Below are positions 1 through 7,787 of a stretch of 64,000 nucleotides of DNA, piece after piece. Made by a program: the position numbers and the translations under genes. Location of the stretch: contig CP070705.1 of assembly GCA_020349965.1 (NCBI GenBank), positions 1,519,718 to 1,583,717 on the forward strand. The letters are read 5' to 3'. Position 1 is the first letter of the stretch. Every line of letters begins with the position of its first letter. The stretch is from Caldifarciminota bacterium. Its GTDB lineage: Bacteria > Hydrothermota > Tepidihabitantia > SM23-42. The notes beneath the pieces are model-generated. The model was given only the letters and a program-made list of their open reading frames with translations, ran no database searches and was not told the DNA's origin.

Positions 1-2
1 GC

Positions 3-1253
3 ATACAGCAGGTCGAGGTCCAGGAGTTCACCCTGGATAATGGTCTGAAATTGCTTGTCTACGAGGACCATTTTGCACCAGTTATCTCAGTACAGGTACA
101 TTATCGCGTGGGCAGTTACAACGAACCGGTGGGCATGACAGGGATCTCTCATATTCTCGAGCACATGGCGTTCAAAGGTACAAAGAAGTATGGTCCGGGA
201 GAATACAGCCTGCTCATCGAAGAAGCCGGGGGTATAGAGAACGCCTTCACATCGGTTAACAGGACCGTCTATTTCGCCAATTTGGGTGAGGACAGGTACG
301 AGCTCGCACTCAAACTCGAGGCCGACCGCATGGTGAATCTTCTCCTTGCCGAAGACCAGTTCATCCCTGAGAGACAAGTGATCATGGAAGAGCGGAGACT
401 CCGCGAGAATGATCCGTACAGTTCATTCTTTGAACAGCTCGATATGATAAGCTATTCGATCCATCCGTACAGGCATCCGATAATAGGGTTGATGGCTGAC
501 ATAGGACGGGTCACACGCGACGAGGTGTACCGTTGGTACAAAAAGTACTATAATCCTGCCAACGCCGTTGTCGTTGTCGCGGGTGATGTTGCCGGCGAGG
601 ATGCATATCACGCCGTCAAGAAATATTTCAGCAGCCTCAGGGGCAAAGAAATCGAGGAGGTTCCATTTGAAGAACCGCCACAAAGAGGTGAAAAGCGCTT
701 TGAATACAAAAAAGAGGTGCAGACACCGGCTCTGGCAATCCAGTACCATACGGTTGACATCGTCCACGATGACGTATGCGCACTCGATGTTCTGTCGATG
801 ATCCTCTCCCAGGGCCTGAGTTCACGTTTCGAAATGAACATCGTGCGGGGGCAGGGGCTGGCGATAAATGCCGATGTTTACCATCTGAAGTACAAGTATG
901 GAGGCAGTTTCATCGTTTTCGCCGTTCCCCAAACGGGTGTGAATCTGTCTGACCTTGAGACTGCCGTACTACAGGGAATCGACAGCCTGAAGACGGTTGA
1001 GGTGACTGATGCCGAACTGGAAAAGGCACGCAATCAATCCCTTGCTTCGGCTATCTATCAGCAGGATTCTCCCACCGGAATCGGCATGCGCATCGGCTGG
1101 TGGGAGATCGAAGCTGGTGGCTGGCGCAACCTGAACCAATATCTCGAGGAAATAATGAACGTGAAAAAGGATGATATCATGCGAGTTGCAAAGACTTATT
1201 TCGCAAAGGAAAATCGCACGGTCGGATACTTACTACCAGAGGAGGTAGAGTGA
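3..1253 (+). CDS. M16 family zinc peptidase, active subunit (5' end cut off)
   Basis: Zinc-dependent peptidase of the M16 (pitrilysin/processing peptidase) family, probably periplasmic or envelope-bound. The inverted zinc motif HILEH lies near the start of the visible frame and the distal glutamate is in VIMEERR about 75 residues later, so this copy should be catalytically competent. The reading frame is open from base 3 (IQQVEVQEF...), so the TTG at 51 is not the real start and the N-terminus, with any signal peptide, lies outside the window. The downstream gene overlaps by 4 bases (GTGA) and encodes an M16 homologue without the zinc motif, the usual active/inactive heterodimer arrangement. 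Natural substrate unknown. Confidence 0.9.
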   Translation: MQQVEVQEFTLDNGLKLLVYEDHFAPVISVQVHYRVGSYNEPVGMTGISHILEHMAFKGTKKYGPGEYSLLIEEAGGIENAFTSVNRTVYFANLGEDRYELALKLEADRMVNLLLAEDQFIPERQVIMEERRLRENDPYSSFFEQLDMISYSIHPYRHPIIGLMADIGRVTRDEVYRWYKKYYNPANAVVVVAGDVAGEDAYHAVKKYFSSLRGKEIEEVPFEEPPQRGEKRFEYKKEVQTPALAIQYHTVDIVHDDVCALDVLSMILSQGLSSRFEMNIVRGQGLAINADVYHLKYKYGGSFIVFAVPQTGVNLSDLETAVLQGIDSLKTVEVTDAELEKARNQSLASAIYQQDSPTGIGMRIGWWEIEAGGWRNLNQYLEEIMNVKKDDIMRVAKTYFAKENRTVGYLLPEEVE

Positions 1254-2566
1254 AAACCCTCATTCTCTTTCTAGCCCCGTTGTTACTTTTGGGAACGACC
1301 GTCCGGCGTGATACCTTGGATAATGGAATCGTCGTTCTCACCGTGGAAGCACACAAGATACCGGTCATTGAGATGAGGGCGTTTGTGAGAGCCGGCAGTG
1401 TGTATGATCCGGTCGGCAAGGAGGGTCTGGCTAATATCGTTGGCAGCATGCTGCTGCGGGGTACAGCAAGGCGTTCAGCCAATGAGATCGCTGAGTCGAT
1501 TGAGGCAGTCGGTGGCGTGCTCTCATCGTTCTGCCGTGAGGATTACGTGGGGCTGACCGGCAAAGTGTTGAGCAAGGACCTCGCGCTGCTCGTCGATCTG
1601 CTCAGTGATTGTTTGTGTAGCCCGGGTTTCGACAGTTCCGAATTCACGCGGGTGAAAAGAGAAACGGTTTCAGAGATCATGGCGATGGTTGATGACCCTT
1701 TTGAAGTGAGCAATCGTGAGTTCAGAAGACTGGTCTTCCGGGATCATAGACTTGCGCATATGCCTGCCGGCTACGATACAACGGTTAGGATATTGGCGCG
1801 GTCCGATGTGCAGGAGTACTACGCTCAGCGCTTCACGCCGAATAACACATTTCTCGTCTTTGTTGGCGACTTCCAAAAAGACTCACTATTGGCGCTGTTG
1901 AATGACAAATTCGGTAATTGGTCCAGGAAAGAACTAGTACTCGATGAGCCGGCCGAACCTGTGGAGTATCAGAAAACGGTCGGTAGGATCGTACCCATGA
2001 AAATCTCGCAGGCGTACATACTTCTTGGGCATTTGGGTCCCAGTTATGGTGCGGCGGATTGGCTGCCTGCTCGCCTCATGAACTACGTCTTGGGTGCAAG
2101 TTCCATGTCACGCATCTACAGAATGGTGCGTTCGGAAAAGGGGCTCGCATACGTTGCCTATTCATATTTCAATCGTTATCAAAACGGCGGATACTTCGCA
2201 GCTGAGGTACAGACCAAGAAGGATTTGGCCACAGAAGCGGTCATTACATTGCTCGATGCTATGCGGTTCGCGCAAGATTCGATGGGCATCGGGGAGATTG
2301 TTCGAGCGCGGAATTTTTATACCGGATATTTCCCTTTAACCCACGATTCATACAGCGAAATGGCGAATCTTGTCACTCAGATCGAATCTGAAGGCCTGGG
2401 ATTGGATTACATTGACAGATTCGCGGATAATGTTGCAGAGGTAAACCTTGAGCAGATGATCGAAGCGGCCCGTAAATATCTGAAACCGGATAGATATTGT
2501 CTACTCATCGTCGGTGACTTGAAACCCGAGGATATTGCCGTTGATGGTATTGAATGGATGGAGTGA
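1250..2566 (+). CDS. M16 family peptidase, non-catalytic partner subunit
   Basis: Second M16-fold protein, 438 residues, with a short N-terminal hydrophobic segment (MKTLILFLAPLLLLG) that reads as a signal peptide. The HxxEH position is occupied by NIVGS-type sequence, so zinc binding is lost. The substrate-binding R/Y region (SRIYRMVRSEKGLAYVAYSYF area) is kept, as in the non-catalytic subunits of bacterial M16 heterodimers. GTG start at 1250 overlaps the upstream stop, with AGGAGG just before it. Expected to pair with the upstream subunit to form the closed peptidase chamber. Confidence 0.88.
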   Translation: MKTLILFLAPLLLLGTTVRRDTLDNGIVVLTVEAHKIPVIEMRAFVRAGSVYDPVGKEGLANIVGSMLLRGTARRSANEIAESIEAVGGVLSSFCREDYVGLTGKVLSKDLALLVDLLSDCLCSPGFDSSEFTRVKRETVSEIMAMVDDPFEVSNREFRRLVFRDHRLAHMPAGYDTTVRILARSDVQEYYAQRFTPNNTFLVFVGDFQKDSLLALLNDKFGNWSRKELVLDEPAEPVEYQKTVGRIVPMKISQAYILLGHLGPSYGAADWLPARLMNYVLGASSMSRIYRMVRSEKGLAYVAYSYFNRYQNGGYFAAEVQTKKDLATEAVITLLDAMRFAQDSMGIGEIVRARNFYTGYFPLTHDSYSEMANLVTQIESEGLGLDYIDRFADNVAEVNLEQMIEAARKYLKPDRYCLLIVGDLKPEDIAVDGIEWME

Positions 2567-2569
2567 ACG

Positions 2570-2597
2570 TTGACTTCATCCATGTCTCACCTATAAT
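2570..2597 (+). promoter_or_regulatory. Promoter of cvpA, leaderless type
   Basis: TTGACT (2570-2575), 16-base spacer, TATAAT (2592-2597). Only 6 bases separate the -10 box from the ATG at 2604, so transcription should begin at or next to the start codon. No ribosome binding site is present. Confidence 0.7.
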
Positions 2598-2603
2598 ATA
2601 CTT

Positions 2604-3110
2604 ATGGCATGGATTGATATTGTAATCGTAATAATCATCATAAGTCTGATCATTCATGGTATAGCCACGGGTTTAATTAGGAGCGTATTCGACATCGCCG
2701 GTATCATATTCGGCTATATCATCGCAGTGACTTACAGTACGCTCGTCCGGATCCCTGAGATACTTGCATTCTTGCTGATATTTATTACAGTACTGGTAAT
2801 ATTCTCGATTGCGGGCAGGATTATCTCGAAGATCATCCATATAACACCACTTGGTATCATAGATCGGGTGTTGGGCGGAGTACTGGGTTTGGCAAAAGGC
2901 GCCATCATCTGTTTTGTCTTTCTTATCGTCGTGATGCTAATAAAGAGAGATACGCGTATCATTTCCAGCTCGTCGCTTGCTGCGGAGATTGCAAACAGCG
3001 GGCTCCAGGTGAGTAGAATTCTGCCAAAACCCATGTACGATTGGATTCGGGAGGTTTTTGCGCGTAAAGATGTAGTGTCCAATGATGCAAATAATTACCT
3101 TCATCTCTGA
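2604..3110 (+). CDS. cvpA: CvpA family membrane protein
   Basis: Small integral membrane protein of 168 residues, CvpA/colicin V production family. Three to four hydrophobic helices are visible (about residues 3-25, 28-48, 52-75, 92-112), with the family's typical DRVLGGVLGLAKG turn before the last helix. Family members are linked to envelope integrity and purine-related colicin V production; the molecular function is unsettled. The start is fixed by the leaderless promoter directly upstream. Its 3' end overlaps the next gene by 29 bases in another frame. Confidence 0.82.
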   Translation: MAWIDIVIVIIIISLIIHGIATGLIRSVFDIAGIIFGYIIAVTYSTLVRIPEILAFLLIFITVLVIFSIAGRIISKIIHITPLGIIDRVLGGVLGLAKGAIICFVFLIVVMLIKRDTRIISSSSLAAEIANSGLQVSRILPKPMYDWIREVFARKDVVSNDANNYLHL

Positions 3111-3822
3111 TTTTGGCTCCCGAGACTGGTTCGTTGCCGCGGTAAAAGGGGAAATCCTCAAGATCACACCTGCAGCGAAGATCATGGACATTACTCACGA
3201 CATCGTGCCCTACGATGTGAAGGGTGCTGCCTTTATTCTTTCAGCTGTATACGGCAGTTTCCCTGCCGGTGCGATCCACCTTGCCGTAGTCGATCCTGGA
3301 GTGGGAGGAGAGAGAAGACCGGTCATCGTCAAGTCACACGGACATTATTTTGTAGGGCCGGACAACGGTATATTTTCCTACATATATGGAAAGGATTCGG
3401 AAGTCTACGAGATCGTAGTCGACAAGAAACCGAGCGCTACTTTTCATGCTCGTGACATATTCGGTCCGGCGGCAGCGTGGCTTGCAGGAAGCCGGCCAAT
3501 CGGTGAACTGGCGCGGCAGACATCCAGTATCCTGTGTTTCAGAAGGCCTGAACTGAAAAACATACGCGGCTGTATGTACGGTGAGATCGTATATATCGAT
3601 CACTTCGGGAACTGCATTACAAATCTGCCGAATTCCGTGGAAATAGGGACGATTCATGTGGCAGGGAAGGCAGTAGCCGTGGGTATTAGTTATGGGGTCG
3701 CGCAGCCCGGTGAAGTTGTGTGCGTGAAAGGGAGCATCGGCTACTACGAGATCGCGTGCAACAGAGGTAATGCCAGTAATCTACTTAAGGCACGTATCGG
3801 TACGGGTGTCAAGGCATCATGA
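3082..3822 (+). CDS. SAM hydrolase (adenosyl-forming; SAM hydroxide adenosyltransferase, DUF62 family)
   Basis: Cytoplasmic enzyme of the fluorinase/chlorinase-like DUF62 family, 246 residues. The N-terminus has FISDFGSRDWFVAAVKG and later IHLAVVDPGVGGERR and FVGPDNGIFSY, the SAM-binding and catalytic blocks. Stand-alone bacterial and archaeal members hydrolyse S-adenosylmethionine to adenosine and methionine rather than halogenating it. The start is ATG-ATG at 3082/3085, inside the end of cvpA. It may connect with the methionine-cycle genes in this window (metH, mtnA), but it is not adjacent to them. Confidence 0.88.
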   Translation: MMQIITFISDFGSRDWFVAAVKGEILKITPAAKIMDITHDIVPYDVKGAAFILSAVYGSFPAGAIHLAVVDPGVGGERRPVIVKSHGHYFVGPDNGIFSYIYGKDSEVYEIVVDKKPSATFHARDIFGPAAAWLAGSRPIGELARQTSSILCFRRPELKNIRGCMYGEIVYIDHFGNCITNLPNSVEIGTIHVAGKAVAVGISYGVAQPGEVVCVKGSIGYYEIACNRGNASNLLKARIGTGVKAS

Positions 3823-3841
3823 TATCGATGGCACATTTCTC

Positions 3842-3869
3842 TTGACATCATCTGAATCTTGTGTAAGAT
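3842..3869 (+). promoter_or_regulatory. Promoter of the chaperone-usher-like cluster
   Basis: TTGACA (3842-3847), 16-base spacer, TAAGAT (3864-3869). Predicted leader is about 70 bases to the GTG at 3949, which has a strong AGGAGG site. It would drive the four overlapping genes to 7652. Confidence 0.6.
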
Positions 3870-3948
3870 ATTTTAGACTTAAGTCTTTATCGTAACAATG
3901 AAGCAAATAATGGTCTGACTTGAGTGATGAGAATACAAAGGAGGCAAA

Positions 3949-4545
3949 GTGAAGGTGACATTGATACTCGTGCTTCTCATACCGACGCTGCTGCTGGGAA
4001 GGATCATCGAGGGCGGACCCGGCGACCGGATCATGGGTTTCGCACCTGGAGACACGCTCATCGACACCCTGCGTGTAACGGTTCGCGTTCCTTCCCGTAT
4101 CGGGTTGTACGTTAACGGTAATACGGAATTCGACCTCGGCGATGCTGCCGTAACCTTTCCACCGTTGGTCTTTCCTGGTTATTATGACCCAACATTGGTA
4201 GGCGGTACTAACACGGACGGAGTCGATGTTGAGGTCTTTTCAAACTCTCAAACGTTGACCTGGCATCTGGAGACGTGTGGCAGCGGTGATTTCAGCTTGA
4301 CGATTGCGCTTGACCAGTTGTATTACGCACCTGATGGTGAGGCGAATCCGATTGATGGAAATGACCCACCAGGCGGCAACTGGCTTTCTTTTACCACTAC
4401 GTACACGGAGATCGCCAATGGAACGAACACGACAGGTTGGCAGGATGAAAGCCAGGATTACATTTTTCAGGCCGAAACAGACGACGCACCGACTCCTGCC
4501 GCAGGTGAGAACGTTACAATCTACTATCGTGTCTATGCTCAATAG
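3949..4545 (+). CDS. Secreted fibre subunit-like protein 1 (hypothetical)
   Basis: Protein of 198 residues with a signal peptide (MKVTLILVLLIPTLLLG) followed by a beta-rich, cysteine-poor domain. Not recognised by family name. It is paralogous to the next gene: both share FPxYYxPTL, a GSGDFS block, LDQLYYAP/LGQLYFAP, a DPPGGNW motif, QDYIF.AETDD and a C-terminal strand ending YYRVYAQ/YYRVYGL. The alternating hydrophobic final strand with a near-terminal aromatic is reminiscent of chaperone-usher pilins. GTG start is preceded by AAAGGAGG. The neighbours encode a PapD-like chaperone and an usher-like barrel, so a pilin-like role is inferred. Confidence 0.7.
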   Translation: MKVTLILVLLIPTLLLGRIIEGGPGDRIMGFAPGDTLIDTLRVTVRVPSRIGLYVNGNTEFDLGDAAVTFPPLVFPGYYDPTLVGGTNTDGVDVEVFSNSQTLTWHLETCGSGDFSLTIALDQLYYAPDGEANPIDGNDPPGGNWLSFTTTYTEIANGTNTTGWQDESQDYIFQAETDDAPTPAAGENVTIYYRVYAQ

Positions 4546-4567
4546 ATCGAAGTAAGGTGTGAGGCCG

Positions 4568-5086
4568 ATGGGCAAATCTATCTTTTTTCTGCTTTTCCTG
4601 TCGGCCTCAATTCTCTTCGCACGTACCCGCTTGATCGTCATCATCGATTCAGACGTGGAATTTGATCTCTATCAAGTAATATATCCTCCCAGCATTTTCC
4701 CGACTTATTACAGGCCGACACTGGCATCTGGATTGAATCCCAACGGAATCCTGCTCACGATTGGATATCAGAGGGTCGGAAACCAACATGACATTTCAGA
4801 TGTCTTCGTTTCGACCAGGGGAAGTGGTGATTTCTCTGGTTCAATAGAGCTCGGCCAGCTGTATTTCGCACCAAATGGGGAACCGTTACCACCTGCAGGG
4901 GTCGACCCTCCCGGTGGTAACTGGCGGCCATTCAGTGTCTTCTATCAGGAAATAGAACACATGGAGGTTAGTGGTCCAGGGTTAACGAGATTCGAACGCC
5001 CCCAGGATTATATCTTCAAAGCCGAAACAGACGACGAATCCGGTGATCAGTCAATAACTTTGTATTACCGAGTTTATGGATTATGA
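4568..5086 (+). CDS. Secreted fibre subunit-like protein 2 (hypothetical)
   Basis: Paralogue of the preceding gene, 172 residues from the ATG at 4568. A longer form from GTG 4559 is possible, but the ATG gives a clean signal peptide (MGKSIFFLLFLSASILFA) with a GAGG-like site upstream. It lacks the first about 30 mature residues of its paralogue and keeps the shared blocks FPTYYRPTL, GSGDFSGS, LGQLYFAP, DPPGGNW and QDYIFKAETDD. The last strand ITLYYRVYGL has a glycine 14 residues from the C-terminus, the layout seen in chaperone-recognised pilin strands. Its stop overlaps the chaperone gene (ATGA). Adaptor/tip versus major subunit cannot be told. Confidence 0.68.
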   Translation: MGKSIFFLLFLSASILFARTRLIVIIDSDVEFDLYQVIYPPSIFPTYYRPTLASGLNPNGILLTIGYQRVGNQHDISDVFVSTRGSGDFSGSIELGQLYFAPNGEPLPPAGVDPPGGNWRPFSVFYQEIEHMEVSGPGLTRFERPQDYIFKAETDDESGDQSITLYYRVYGL

Positions 5087-5817
5087 ATATACTATCCTTA
5101 GTAGTAATCGGGTATCTTGGTTTCACCGTGGGACCGGCAAAGGTCGAGAAGACCGTTTTGGGAGCAGAGAATGTGACCGAGGTATTCGAGGTTCAGAACT
5201 TCACAGACGATTCCCTGAGAATCAAGGTCGAATTCGAGGATTTTGACATCGATGAAACGGGTCAGGTTTCTTTTTATGCTCCCGGTCACTTCAGCAATTC
5301 CCTTGCGTCGCGTGCCACCGTCAATCCGGAAGAATGCGTCGTTCCGCCAAAGGGAATCGAGAATCTCAGGGTCACATCCGTCTTGCCGCGTGAAGGTGCA
5401 GTACCGGAATATCGAGCAATGATCCTTTTCAAGTCAAAGCCGATCCCAACGAGCTATTCGACGGCCGTCAATGTCGCCGGCGAAATCGGCGTCCCGATCT
5501 ACTACACGATGTCACAGTACGCAGTGAAAGGATTTTCATTGGACAGCTTCTTCGTGCAAAATGATACGTTGGAGATCGTCTTGACTAACACCGGCAATGT
5601 CCACCTCAGAATCAAAGGCGAATTTGTAATCAGCACGTACGATACCAAGATAGTGCAGCAGGATTCCCTGCCTGAATTAGTGGTGATGCCGGGGAGAAGA
5701 AGGAAATTGAAGATCGGGATAAAAGAAACACTTCACGACGTTGTCCATGTGGCTAAAGTGATCTTCGATTACGGCGCGATTGAGTTGATCATGGGTGAAA
5801 GGAAATTCGCCAAGTGA
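5083..5817 (+). CDS. PapD-like periplasmic fimbrial chaperone (putative)
   Basis: Protein of 244 residues with a short hydrophobic N-terminus. The first half has PapD-type organisation: early strand VGPAKVEKTVL, then VFEVQNFTDDSLRIKVEF, and the VNPEECVVPPKGIENLRVTS block matching the P-x-x-PPG-x-x-x-V-R-V strand of pilus chaperones, then EYRAMILFK. The second half (about 150-240) is a second beta domain with IVLTNTGNVHLRIKGEF. Overlaps genes on both sides by 4 bases. Expected to cap the two subunit-like proteins and hand them to the downstream barrel. Family assignment is by pattern; a generic Ig-like assembly factor is the alternative. Confidence 0.62.
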   Translation: MNILSLVVIGYLGFTVGPAKVEKTVLGAENVTEVFEVQNFTDDSLRIKVEFEDFDIDETGQVSFYAPGHFSNSLASRATVNPEECVVPPKGIENLRVTSVLPREGAVPEYRAMILFKSKPIPTSYSTAVNVAGEIGVPIYYTMSQYAVKGFSLDSFFVQNDTLEIVLTNTGNVHLRIKGEFVISTYDTKIVQQDSLPELVVMPGRRRKLKIGIKETLHDVVHVAKVIFDYGAIELIMGERKFAK

Positions 5818-7652
5818 ATATCTTGATGCTCTTTTTGCTGGTTGCTTCCAATAACCGTGTCTATACTTCATTCTACACCTATCATAGAGTGGGCGGTCAT
5901 TCGGTCACCGATCTCTACATCGATTACTTTCTACACCGTTACGACTTGCGGCTCGCGCTGGAAAAGCGGGGAGACCAAACAGGATTGAAAAGCATTTCTT
6001 TCGAAATCGATTCTGTACTTGGCGATTTTCGTCTGGCACTGGGGGATAAGCCTTACCGCGTGCGTGCCCCGGTCTGCACGAATCTTGACCTATGGGGATT
6101 ATCATTGATCAGTCGTGGTCTCGATCTTTTCTTGGGAAGGGAGCGAGATCATACCACATCGCTGCCGCCGACATTCGAAGATAATAGATATATATTGGGA
6201 GTCAGGTTGCACAGGCAGCCCCTACCACGTATTCCACTCGATTTCTATCTGGTGAGGAGGGGCGATAAAGCAGGGTATAGTCAAGTGAGCAGCAATACTG
6301 CAGCAGGCGTCAATTCAGAGATCAAAGTCGGTAAGGTGACCTTGGATAACCGGCTATGGGTCAGCCATACGGAGGAGGGGATAGGAGCGAGTTACGCGTT
6401 TGACGGCCAGTTGATGGCCCAGAAATACGGCGGACACTTGAACGTCACTACTTTGACGAGAGAATACATTCCCCTTTCCAGCGTCAAGATGCACCGCGGC
6501 AGCTGGTTCAGGTTGAATACTTATCAGAAACCGGCGGATTGGCTCGGTTTCAGCCAGGATTTGGGTTATACTTCTTGGCAGGATGTGCGGCTCACGCTCA
6601 ATACGAGACTGTCACCTGCACGCCTACCCGTGCTGACGTACGGTGTATCTCTTTCAAGAGAGAAGGTGAGCCATGTTCTTGATGGACAATTGAATTATAA
6701 GAACCTCGGTGTCAATGCAAATTATGAATGGTCGAGGGAACACCACGCCTACGGTATTAGATTGTCGCAAGATATAGTGAATTGTCGGCTTTGGTCCAGT
6801 TTCCAGCGGTGCGGGTCAGACGTGTGGCAGTTCGGTATGATGTTCCCGTTCCCGCGCTATGTAGATTTCAAATTCTATTTTAATTATGCATCTCGTCAGG
6901 ATCACTGCAGCCACACGACCGGCTTTGAAATATCATCCAAATTGTTCAGGGACCTCAACCTCAATTTCACGTACGAATACATACGGCATAATTCAGCGAG
7001 CGACCAGCATATATCATTCAGCGTTTCCAAGAGTTTTGATTTCGACCGAGTTGGACTCAGTTTCATATCTGGTAGGGTATTCATGGATGGCAACAACAAC
7101 GGAATATACGATCTTGGTGACAGGGCTATATCAGACATTGAAGTGGTTATCGATGGGAAGAGTGCGACAAAGACCGACAAGAACGGTATCTACATGTTTT
7201 CATTCGTTAGATCGGGCCAGCACTCCGTCAACGTAAATCTTGGCTGCATGCCTGCTGAAATTGGCACTGCACAGCGATCCCGGTCCGTTGATACGAGGTT
7301 ATTGTCCCAAGCACGGATCGATTTTCCGCTTGAGGTATTGGGTTCATTGAGCGGCTCCGTATTCTTCGACAACAATAATAACGGGCAGATGGATGAAGAT
7401 GAAGTTGGTGTGCCCAATGTTGTCCTTGCGCTCAATGGTTACTTGACCGCGACGGACACCGATGGAGCATTTCGCTTTGCCAATCTTGCTTCAGGTACGT
7501 ATGTGCTTGAGCCTAAGGTTCTACCTCCGGAAACTATCGCTGCTAGTCAGGAGTTACTGTTCGTGTATATAAAACCCGGGGTGAGTTTCAAGGATTGCAG
7601 AATCGGGGTAGTAAGGAAAGCGAGACCCGTTAAAAAGAAGGTATTTGAATAA
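5814..7652 (+). CDS. Usher-like outer-membrane barrel with two C-terminal SdrD-type B domains
   Basis: Protein of 612 residues. After a short hydrophobic N-terminus, residues about 15-415 are amphipathic beta strands with many alternating aromatics (for example FKFYFNYASRQ, LNLNFTYEYI), consistent with an outer-membrane barrel. Two tandem B-type domains follow, each with the calcium-loop pattern DGNNNGIYD / DNNNNGQMDEDE and a TDKNG/TDTDG strand. Such domains terminate several alternative-type ushers. It is shorter than classical ushers (about 800 residues) and no plug domain was recognised. Last gene of the 3949-7652 operon, GTGA overlap with the chaperone. The usher role is inferred mainly from context. 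Confidence 0.6.
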   Translation: MNILMLFLLVASNNRVYTSFYTYHRVGGHSVTDLYIDYFLHRYDLRLALEKRGDQTGLKSISFEIDSVLGDFRLALGDKPYRVRAPVCTNLDLWGLSLISRGLDLFLGRERDHTTSLPPTFEDNRYILGVRLHRQPLPRIPLDFYLVRRGDKAGYSQVSSNTAAGVNSEIKVGKVTLDNRLWVSHTEEGIGASYAFDGQLMAQKYGGHLNVTTLTREYIPLSSVKMHRGSWFRLNTYQKPADWLGFSQDLGYTSWQDVRLTLNTRLSPARLPVLTYGVSLSREKVSHVLDGQLNYKNLGVNANYEWSREHHAYGIRLSQDIVNCRLWSSFQRCGSDVWQFGMMFPFPRYVDFKFYFNYASRQDHCSHTTGFEISSKLFRDLNLNFTYEYIRHNSASDQHISFSVSKSFDFDRVGLSFISGRVFMDGNNNGIYDLGDRAISDIEVVIDGKSATKTDKNGIYMFSFVRSGQHSVNVNLGCMPAEIGTAQRSRSVDTRLLSQARIDFPLEVLGSLSGSVFFDNNNNGQMDEDEVGVPNVVLALNGYLTATDTDGAFRFANLASGTYVLEPKVLPPETIAASQELLFVYIKPGVSFKDCRIGVVRKARPVKKKVFE

Positions 7653-7754
7653 GTAAAATTCAACCAGCACTTTCCAAGAAGAGAATGTTGCTGAAAGATT
7701 ATCGGCGGAGTTTCCTGAATCACCGATATTTTCGTAGGCGTGCTTCTTTGCGTA

Positions 7755-7782
7755 TTGACTTGTAAAACTAATCCTATAAGAT
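7755..7782 (+). promoter_or_regulatory. Promoter of metH, leaderless type
   Basis: TTGACT (7755-7760), 16-base spacer, TAAGAT (7777-7782), then 5 bases to the ATG at 7788. No ribosome binding site. Confidence 0.6.
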
Positions 7783-7787
7783 AGTCC

